Origin: Candidatus Poseidoniaceae archaeon
GTDB lineage: Archaea > Thermoplasmatota > Poseidoniia > Poseidoniales > Poseidoniaceae
Assembly (NCBI GenBank): GCA_013329355.1
Contig: DUKK01000227.1
Location: forward strand, 1 to 5,040
Direction of reading: 5' to 3'
DNA length: 5,040 nucleotides
Below the pieces are notes generated by a model. It saw only the letters and a list, made by a program, of their open reading frames with translations. It had not been told where the DNA came from and searched no databases. Of this stretch, positions 1 through 4,601 are shown piece after piece. Numbering within the stretch: position 1 is the first letter of the stretch; every line of letters starts with the position of its first letter. A program made the translations under genes and the position numbers.

Positions 1-1
1 C

Positions 2-646
2 ATTACTCTAAACTCACGAAAAAAATCAAAAGAATTGATTTTCCTTCAACGCCATCATAATCACGGTCATCCTAACAAACCACCACACATGATAAACCAC
101 AAAGCCAATATCAAGGCTCTGCAACAATCGGGATGTGAAGTAATTATTTCGGTTTGCTCAACAGGCACAATGGTCAAAGATTTTCCACCGGGTAAGGTGG
201 CATTAGCAGGCCAATACATCGACTTTACCGGGGTGTCGACTAGTTTTAATGACACATTTGCCGTATTTACCTCAGTAACCGAACCATTCTCTTCGGGACT
301 TAATGCCCAGCTAGAAACAAAACTCAGAGAATCACAGAATTTTTCGTTATCAGAAAAAATGTATTACACATACTGGCTCGCTCAAGGTCCCCATTTTGAG
401 ACTCGTGCCGAAGTTGATGCAATTGCTAAATTAGGTGGTGAGATGGTCGGTATGACAATGGCTAGAGAGGTGAAACTTGCCAATGAGTTGGACATTCCAT
501 ACTCTGCAATCTGCATTTCCTCAAATTGGGCTGCGGGCAGAGAACCAGGCGACCCTAGCGCTGAATTGTCACATGATTTGGTCTCATCACAAGCTAATGA
601 GCGACTTGACCCAGTAATGGAATCGATACTATCTTTGTTGGAATAA
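2..646 (+). CDS. Purine nucleoside phosphorylase / MTAP-family protein, 5'-truncated by the window edge
   Basis: This is a family 2 nucleoside phosphorylase (PNP/MTAP/MTIP group), which splits purine nucleosides or 5'-methylthio-nucleosides with phosphate, giving a free base and a ribose-1-phosphate, in cytoplasmic purine or methylthio salvage. The frame is open to base 2, so the true start lies upstream. Family members run about 245-290 residues and 214 are visible, so the N-terminal glycine-rich phosphate loop is missing. Numbering from the TTG at 35, I see FLQRH (R6-H7, phosphate site; the usual RHG is RHH here), N25-I26 with downstream AL, GPHFET (118-123), GMT (139-141, ribose/phosphate contacts) and SSNWAAG (162-168). 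N164-x-A166 stands where MTA phosphorylases carry Asp-x-Asp, which points to a 6-oxopurine substrate (inosine, guanosine or methylthioinosine). SHDLV with H180 resembles the PNP histidine that contacts the 5'-hydroxyl, so I favour a PNP over an MTIP. The family call is firm; the substrate is inferred. mazG follows 39 bases downstream. Confidence 0.88.
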   Translation: MTLNSRKKSKELIFLQRHHNHGHPNKPPHMINHKANIKALQQSGCEVIISVCSTGTMVKDFPPGKVALAGQYIDFTGVSTSFNDTFAVFTSVTEPFSSGLNAQLETKLRESQNFSLSEKMYYTYWLAQGPHFETRAEVDAIAKLGGEMVGMTMAREVKLANELDIPYSAICISSNWAAGREPGDPSAELSHDLVSSQANERLDPVMESILSLLE

Positions 647-652
647 AGTGGA

Positions 653-663
653 AAGATATATTC
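653..663 (+). promoter_or_regulatory. Putative archaeal TATA box for the mazG-like gene
   Basis: The 39-base gap between the phosphorylase stop and the ATG at 686 contains the A/T-rich element AAGATATATTC, preceded by the purine-rich AGTGGAA, which could act as a BRE. The element is centred about 27 bases before the A of ATG 686. That is the usual distance from an archaeal TATA box to the transcription start, so the mRNA could begin at or next to the start codon (leaderless). This rests on position and composition only. Confidence 0.4.
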
Positions 664-685
664 TGCGCCTCGTTTGGGGTGTAGC

Positions 686-1057
686 ATGGACGGAATGTCG
701 GTTACAGATTGGGTCTCTCACGAGCCAAAAAGTGAGTGGGAAGTTATGATGAAAAAGGTTGCAGAATTCCATCACAAACACGATTTTGCGGGAAAAAACG
801 GCCATGATATGGGATATAGAATCGCACTTACTGTTGAGGAACTTGGTGAATTATCCGCTGCAATAACCAAGGGCAAACCGTTAGCAGAATGCGCTGAAGA
901 AATGGCTGACATACTGATTTTACTTATGGGTCACTCGATTGCTATGAAGCTTGACTTGAAGGACGCATTTGAAATGAAGTATAAGCGAATAATGCAGCGA
1001 GAAGCGTTGACTGGCAGGCTGGGTGTTAGAGTTACAGAATATCAGAATTCTGACTAG
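686..1057 (+). CDS. MazG-like nucleotide pyrophosphohydrolase
   Basis: A 123-residue all-alpha protein of the MazG/dUTPase-like NTP pyrophosphohydrolase superfamily, which hydrolyses (d)NTPs to (d)NMP and pyrophosphate and is thought to clear damaged or surplus nucleotides. The metal-binding signature is complete: VEELGE (E51, E52, E55) on one helix, then EEMAD (E71, E72, D75) on the next, followed by a hydrophobic helix and a basic helix (KYKRIMQRE) as in single-domain MazG proteins. The length suits a one-domain member, unlike the two-domain E. coli MazG. I chose ATG 686. An in-frame TTG at 674 and an ATG at 695 are alternatives, but 686 lies about 27 bases after a TATA-like box. The stop (TAG 1055-1057) directly abuts the stop of the convergent folA. 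The preferred nucleotide cannot be read from the sequence; nearby thyA and folA make dUTP or another dNTP a reasonable guess only. Confidence 0.85.
   Translation: MDGMSVTDWVSHEPKSEWEVMMKKVAEFHHKHDFAGKNGHDMGYRIALTVEELGELSAAITKGKPLAECAEEMADILILLMGHSIAMKLDLKDAFEMKYKRIMQREALTGRLGVRVTEYQNSD
1035..1052. other. Small inverted repeat at the convergent mazG/folA junction
   Basis: CAGAAT (1035-1040) and ATTCTG (1047-1052) can form a 6-bp stem around a 6-base loop. The overlapping 12-mer TCAGAATTCTGA (1042-1053) is a perfect palindrome. Both lie inside the last codons of mazG, just before the point where the two convergent genes meet. No U-rich tract follows on either strand, so I do not call it a terminator. 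It may simply be coding sequence. Confidence 0.25.
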
Positions 1058-1543
1058 TTACTGGTTCCTCTCAAACAATTCAAATGTCATATCATAATCA
1101 TCTCGATCAGCTCTAGTGGTAAAGTCAGCAGAAATTAATGAGAATATTTCGCTGTTTATCTCTGGAGCGAAAGTATCCGCGTCTTCCACAACGCAGTGTA
1201 TTACAGTACGATGAACTCGACCGATATGCGGCATAAACAATTGGTATATCTCACCGCCTCCGATGATGAATATTTCGTTAGTTTCTGCTAACCTTAGCAC
1301 TTCATCAAAGGAGGTAGTTTCTATGTCACTGCGCTCGCTACGAGTCATGACTAGGTGCCTACGGCCGGGCAGTTTGCCGGGCAAAGAATCCCAGGTTTTT
1401 CTTCCCATGACAATGGTTCCCCCTAATGTAATTCGTTTGAAGTGTTGGAGGTCTGTTGATTGACGCCACGGCAAATCGCCATCCTTGCCAATAGCATTGT
1501 TCCTATCGCAGGCAAAAATCATTGTCAGCATGTTACCACTCAT
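1058..1543 (-). CDS. folA: Dihydrofolate reductase
   Basis: Bacterial-type DHFR of 161 residues (E. coli FolA has 159). It reduces dihydrofolate to tetrahydrofolate with NADPH in the cytoplasm. Visible features are the N-terminal beta strand and NNAIG loop (15-19), LPW (24-26), the catalytic acid D31 (E. coli D27 equivalent) followed by F35, the NADPH-contacting GRKTW (47-51), LPGRR with the arginine that binds the folate glutamate (58-62), and GGGEIY (95-100), the glycine-rich NADPH turn. The chosen ATG (1543-1541) overlaps the thyA stop as ATGA, the classic sign of translational coupling. ATGs at codons 5 and 8 are weaker alternatives; codon 8 would bring the N-terminus closest to the usual length. 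It recycles the dihydrofolate that ThyA produces. Its TAA touches the mazG TAG with no spacer, so its transcript must run into mazG antisense sequence. Confidence 0.96.
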   Translation of the reverse strand: MSGNMLTMIFACDRNNAIGKDGDLPWRQSTDLQHFKRITLGGTIVMGRKTWDSLPGKLPGRRHLVMTRSERSDIETTSFDEVLRLAETNEIFIIGGGEIYQLFMPHIGRVHRTVIHCVVEDADTFAPEINSEIFSLISADFTTRADRDDYDMTFELFERNQ

Positions 1544-2334
1544 ATTGAAATTGGTGCCGCAATGTGCGGGTGATGCTGGTAATTTATTACTTCAATATCA
1601 TCGTAATCAAACTCGTCTACATTGATAATTTTTGGGTTTAGCTTCAATTGTGGTAATTCCAATGGTTCTCTTGCGATTTGCTGCTTTGCTTGTTCCAAGT
1701 GATTATTGTATAGGTGTGCATCGCCAATGGTATGAACAAATACTCCGGGTTGTAAATTGCATACCTGCGCCATCATGTGCGTCAATAATGCGTATGATGC
1801 GATGTTGAATGGAACGCCAAGGAAAACGTCCGCACTTCGCTGATAAAGCTGGCAATTTAGTTTCCCATTCGCAACGTGGAATTGGAAGAAGGCATGACAT
1901 GGCATGAGGGCCATCTCTTCTAACTCGCCAACATTCCATGCCGAAACAATTATTCTACGACTGTTCGGGTTAGTTTTTATCATCTCAATGGCACTATCAA
2001 CCTGATCAATGATCCTGCCATCCTTTGCTTCCCATCTGCGCCATTGTTTCCCATAAACTGGACCTAAGTCTCCGTTTTCGTCAGCCCACTCGTTCCAAAT
2101 CCGGACGCCATTTTCCTGTAGATACTTAACATTTGTATCGCCTTTAAGGAACCATAACAACTCGTGGATGATTGACTTCAAGTGCAGTTTTTTTGTCGTA
2201 ACCATAGGGAAGCCTTTCGCAAGATCGAACCTCATTTGATGGCCAAAGACCGATAATGTTCCGGTCCCAGTCCGATCGCCCTTTTCTTCACCTTCTTCTA
2301 GAATCCTGCGAATCAGGTTCAGATATTCATCCAT
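1540..2334 (-). CDS. thyA: Thymidylate synthase (ThyA type)
   Basis: Makes dTMP from dUMP, with 5,10-methylene-tetrahydrofolate as carbon donor and reductant, releasing dihydrofolate. At 264 residues it has the same length as E. coli ThyA, and the active-site residues fall at the same numbers: R21 in the phosphate loop, E58, W80, R126-R127 from the partner subunit, nucleophile C146 in MPCHAFFQF, R166-S167 and D169 in QRSAD, N177, and H207/Y209 in DAHLY. The C-terminus ends APISI, like the mobile tail of the family. It works as a cytoplasmic homodimer. The ATG start fits the family N-terminus (MDEYLNLI) and has a GGTGA ribosome-binding match four bases upstream. It lies 56 bases after plsC on the same strand and overlaps folA by four bases. 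It is the folate-dependent ThyA, not the flavin-dependent ThyX common in many archaea. Confidence 0.98.
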   Translation of the reverse strand: MDEYLNLIRRILEEGEEKGDRTGTGTLSVFGHQMRFDLAKGFPMVTTKKLHLKSIIHELLWFLKGDTNVKYLQENGVRIWNEWADENGDLGPVYGKQWRRWEAKDGRIIDQVDSAIEMIKTNPNSRRIIVSAWNVGELEEMALMPCHAFFQFHVANGKLNCQLYQRSADVFLGVPFNIASYALLTHMMAQVCNLQPGVFVHTIGDAHLYNNHLEQAKQQIAREPLELPQLKLNPKIINVDEFDYDDIEVINYQHHPHIAAPISI

Positions 2335-2338
2335 ACTG

Positions 2339-2343
2339 TCACC
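2339..2343 (-). promoter_or_regulatory. Ribosome-binding site of thyA
   Basis: On the minus strand GGTGA lies four bases before the thyA ATG and matches the second half of GGAGGTGA, the complement of the 16S 3' end. It supports ATG 2334 and suggests that thyA is translated from a leadered, probably polycistronic, message together with plsC. Confidence 0.5.
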
Positions 2344-2390
2344 AGCCTTACCAAATTGAGCCAGTCTTTGATGATTTTCTCTGTCATTAA

Positions 2391-3179
2391 TTAAGGCGCA
2401 CCTAGTGAACTGATGCTCTGCATCAATTGATCGGTAAATTTGCGATATAGTTTTGCTATTGCAGCCTTAATTTCATGTTCGCCTTGTTGCGCTAATTCTT
2501 CAATATCCTCTACCGTCATCCCTCCGCCTTTCGGATTACTCAACCAATCAATCCAGGTTATTTTCTGACCGTAATTTACCTGTACATATAGCCATAACTT
2601 GGGGAACTTATCCTTTTGCGGTGCCATCATATCTCTTGTACCAACGAGTGCGATTGGAATTACCGGCGTACGGGGAAATGATGCTGCTAATCGCGCAATT
2701 CCAGTTTTACCTGGTAACAAGAATGGTTGCTGCGTATTTTTTGACCTAGTTCCCTCAGGAAATATTCCTAATGCAGCGTTTGCCACAAGAACGTCTGCCG
2801 CTGATGCCAGGGCGCTATCACCGCCTTCCTCGCGGTGCGTTTCAATTTGTCCTGTAGAGTTCATGAATAAGCGCAGGAAGAAATTCTTGAAGTGAGCATC
2901 TTTTGCTAAATAATGGACCTTTCTCCTAGACGATGCAATAACTACAATTGGGTCGACATGAGAGAGGTGGTTAGCTGCTAGAATCGCTGCGCCACTGCCT
3001 GGTATGTGTTCTGATCCGGTTGCATTGATGCGCGCAATTCCTCTGATTATTGGTGAGAAAATAAAACGTAATATTGAGTAACCGGGCGTGTATGATATCA
3101 TACCTTTTCGTGGTTGGATTTTCCAGTGCGATTCTAGGATTTTCCAGGCATTTTCAACATGAACCGATTGCTTGTTCAT
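2391..3179 (-). CDS. PlsC-like 1-acyl-sn-glycerol-3-phosphate acyltransferase family protein
   Basis: A 262-residue membrane-associated acyltransferase of the PlsC/LPLAT superfamily, which moves acyl chains from acyl-ACP or acyl-CoA to lysophosphatidic acid or a related acceptor. All the usual blocks are present in order: block I NHLSHVDP (catalytic H71 and D76, HX4D), block II around TGQIETHR (109-116), block III FPEGTRS (140-146, acceptor phosphate binding) and block IV VIPIALVG (173-180). A hydrophobic stretch at about 34-48 could sit in the membrane. The length is normal for the family. The start ATG has no clear Shine-Dalgarno; A/T-rich candidates upstream (see 3200-3224) could give a short or no leader. 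It is the first gene of the minus-strand run, 56 bases before thyA. The exact substrate is unknown; in an ether-lipid archaeon an ester-forming enzyme stands out. Confidence 0.88.
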   Translation of the reverse strand: MNKQSVHVENAWKILESHWKIQPRKGMISYTPGYSILRFIFSPIIRGIARINATGSEHIPGSGAAILAANHLSHVDPIVVIASSRRKVHYLAKDAHFKNFFLRLFMNSTGQIETHREEGGDSALASAADVLVANAALGIFPEGTRSKNTQQPFLLPGKTGIARLAASFPRTPVIPIALVGTRDMMAPQKDKFPKLWLYVQVNYGQKITWIDWLSNPKGGGMTVEDIEELAQQGEHEIKAAIAKLYRKFTDQLMQSISSLGAP

Positions 3180-3199
3180 ACTGTGTGCAATGATAACAA

Positions 3200-3224
3200 C
3201 TCTTTCATAGTTACTTAAATTATG
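3200..3224 (-). promoter_or_regulatory. Putative TATA-like promoter region of plsC
   Basis: Read on the minus strand, this stretch contains CATAATTTAAGTAA followed by CTATGAAAGAG. The AATTTAAG element is centred about 40 bases before the plsC ATG, and CTATGAAA about 27 bases before it. The first would give a leader of roughly 12 bases and the second a leaderless message. Neither is a strong match to the archaeal TTTAWATA consensus, so this is only a candidate. Confidence 0.3.
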
Positions 3225-3294
3225 ATGACGAACTCATACATTAACCTGTAATTGTCAAATTCCCAATACGAAGTATCAAAAACAACTGAATAGA

Positions 3295-3320
3295 GCCACC
3301 AGTGTTAGGACGGTGGTGGC
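3295..3320 (+). promoter_or_regulatory. Inverted repeat (hairpin) covering the ribosome-binding region of the exported-protein gene
   Basis: GCCACCA (3295-3301) and TGGTGGC (3314-3320) are perfect inverted repeats around a 12-base loop, and the right arm ends directly before the TTG start at 3321. The right arm contains most of GGTGGTG (3312-3318), a 6-of-7 match to the Shine-Dalgarno core GGAGGTG, at an unusually short spacing of two bases. If transcribed, the stem would hide the ribosome-binding region. No U-tract follows it, so it is not a terminator for the plus strand. Confidence 0.45.
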
Positions 3321-4526
3321 TTGAACAGCAAAATATCCGCACTGTTCGTCTTGACAATGATACTTTGTCTTGTATTTACCCCTGCTTCCTTGGCCGAAAC
3401 AGAATGGGATGAAGATGGGTGGTTGAATACTAACTTAGTCCAAGAGCGGCTAAATAATGGCGATGAGTTTGGTTGTTATGGAATTCCCAGTCTATCTTGG
3501 AGCGCTGACGCTGGAGCTGTTGCAGGGGAATGTCGTGAATACATAGAACAAAGAACTGTAGCAAGCGTCTGGGGAAATAATCCAATATCGACTTACACTC
3601 CAAGTGGTCTTGCAATGTCTCAGCATCAAATAATCTCCGAGCAAGGTTTTGTTATCCACGGTGACATGAATGGCTTAGATTACACCGCTTGGCATAATTC
3701 AACAGACCAACCAACAGACCTATGGGATTGGTTCAATCTTGGACGTCGAGGAGGAAGTCTAGAGCAAATAATAGGTTCAGCAGACGAGGTAAAATCAGCA
3801 GTCGAAGATGGCGGGCTGGTGAACATGTATTGGATAGGCCGGGTCAACGAGGCAACTATTAGACATGACTCTGAAATTGAAGATTACATTGCAGAGGATG
3901 CTGACGCATGGCTGACAACATGGGGCCAAACGTGGTCTTATTGGACTAAGACTAGATGTTATGAATTTGATCACTCGATATCCACAGAGAACGGAAAATA
4001 TGTGATTGGTTTTGAGTCATTAATTATGGAACAGTGCACAGAATTATTTCCAGAGCGGTGGAATGTGCCAATCACTTGGATGATTGACCTCGGTAATGCA
4101 GTACTTACTGAGGTCGAGGCAGAAGGAGAAATCATGCAGGATATCAGCGAACAGCGACATACAAGTCAAGGGTATTACCGGGTGGATAGTCAATACCTAC
4201 ATCTAAGTGTTACTGATGGTCAACGTGTCAACATAACTGTGGATAATGATTATTATGATGTGATGGGAATCAGCCAATTCTGGAATAATCACAGCGGGGC
4301 AATTACAATCGCAGCGCATGAAACTACTGATTTATTCAAGTGGTCAAAGCGTTTTGTCGATCAGGACGACTTGGTTTTTACTTGGTTGGTCGAACCACGC
4401 GCCGTTGACAGCGCAGAGTGGCTACCTTATGCAGCACTGGGCGTAGGTGCTGTAGCCGTTGTCTCCATGCTGGTCGTATTGAAGCGGGAAGGACTTGGAC
4501 CACTCGCCAAGCAAAAACCAGAATAA
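3321..4526 (+). CDS. Tryptophan-rich exported protein with C-terminal membrane anchor, function unknown
   Basis: I do not recognise this 401-residue protein. Residues 1-25 form a Sec-type signal peptide: MNSK, a hydrophobic core from about 5 to 20, and a probable cut after SLA (A25). Residues about 368-387 (LPYAALGVGAVAVVSMLVVL) form one membrane helix followed by a short tail with K and R, so the mature part of about 340 residues should face outside, held at its C-terminus. That ectodomain is acidic, has 17 of the 18 tryptophans before W367 (about 4.5% overall), four cysteines (C52, C71, C213, C239) that could make two disulfides, and N-glycosylation sequons at N126, N304 and N323. The region 290-360 alternates like beta strands. 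TTG is the start because an in-frame TAG lies at 3306-3308; the only nearby alternative, ATG 3357, would cut the signal peptide core. trpS follows 75 bases later, probably independently. Confidence 0.85.
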   Translation: MNSKISALFVLTMILCLVFTPASLAETEWDEDGWLNTNLVQERLNNGDEFGCYGIPSLSWSADAGAVAGECREYIEQRTVASVWGNNPISTYTPSGLAMSQHQIISEQGFVIHGDMNGLDYTAWHNSTDQPTDLWDWFNLGRRGGSLEQIIGSADEVKSAVEDGGLVNMYWIGRVNEATIRHDSEIEDYIAEDADAWLTTWGQTWSYWTKTRCYEFDHSISTENGKYVIGFESLIMEQCTELFPERWNVPITWMIDLGNAVLTEVEAEGEIMQDISEQRHTSQGYYRVDSQYLHLSVTDGQRVNITVDNDYYDVMGISQFWNNHSGAITIAAHETTDLFKWSKRFVDQDDLVFTWLVEPRAVDSAEWLPYAALGVGAVAVVSMLVVLKREGLGPLAKQKPE

Positions 4527-4601
4527 TATAGCAATAAATGCTCTTTATCTATCGAAGGCTTGATGAAATAAGGCTATCGAGTCAACTCTGAGGGGTTCAT
4601 T
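4527..4601 (+). promoter_or_regulatory. Leader/promoter region of trpS with short repeats
   Basis: This 75-base gap holds a TATA-like CTTTATCT at 4543-4550. It would place transcription near 4573 and give a leader of about 30 bases that includes the ribosome-binding site. Two pieces recur in swapped order: CTATCGAAGGCT (4549-4560) and AAGGCTATCGA (4570-4580), sharing the 7-mer CTATCGA and the 6-mer AAGGCT. They could be a regulator site or chance. No terminator for the upstream gene is evident. Confidence 0.3.
4590..4595 (+). promoter_or_regulatory. Ribosome-binding site deciding the trpS start
   Basis: GAGGGG lies six bases before GTG 4602, a normal Shine-Dalgarno spacing. The next in-frame candidate, TTG 4617, has GGTGAT touching it with no spacer, which would be too close. 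This favours the GTG. Confidence 0.5.

Larger units (their letters stand above)
3180..3320. other. Divergent intergenic region between plsC and the exported-protein gene
   Basis: This 141-base gap separates the divergent starts at 3179 (-) and 3321 (+), so it must hold promoters for both. I see A/T-rich candidates for the minus-strand gene at 3200-3224 and a hairpin at 3295-3320 next to the plus-strand start. No convincing TATA box stands out for the plus gene, and I find no tRNA or small ORF. Confidence 0.6.

Noticed and set aside
35..37. TTG as the start of the phosphorylase
   Set aside because: The frame is open back to base 2 and the family needs an N-terminal segment with the glycine-rich phosphate loop before FLQRH, so the gene begins outside the window.
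674..676. TTG as the start of the mazG-like gene
   Set aside because: It adds four residues with no family support; ATG 686 fits the TATA-like box spacing and is a stronger start codon.
382..687. Minus-strand open frame opposite the phosphorylase (101 codons)
   Set aside because: It lies antisense inside a clearly conserved gene and its translation shows no recognisable motif.
1364..1382. Direct repeat GCCGGGC separated by AGTTT
   Set aside because: On the minus strand it encodes the LPGK-LPGR stretch of DHFR, a normal family segment, so coding explains it.
1263..1463. Plus-strand open frame opposite folA (66 codons)
   Set aside because: Antisense shadow of DHFR with no motif or credible start signal.
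1703..1939. Second minus-strand frame inside thyA
   Set aside because: Overlaps the conserved ThyA core, including the catalytic cysteine region, in another frame; no domain is visible.
2599..2895. Plus-strand open frame opposite plsC (98 codons)
   Set aside because: Fully antisense to the conserved acyltransferase blocks; the translation is not protein-like in a way I can support.
3180..3320. Possible small RNA or tRNA gene in the divergent gap
   Set aside because: No cloverleaf, T-loop-like GTTC box or other RNA gene signature is visible; only the terminal hairpin stands out.
3430..3615. Minus-strand open frame opposite the exported protein (61 codons)
   Set aside because: The plus-strand frame has a signal peptide, a membrane anchor and full length, so this is its shadow.
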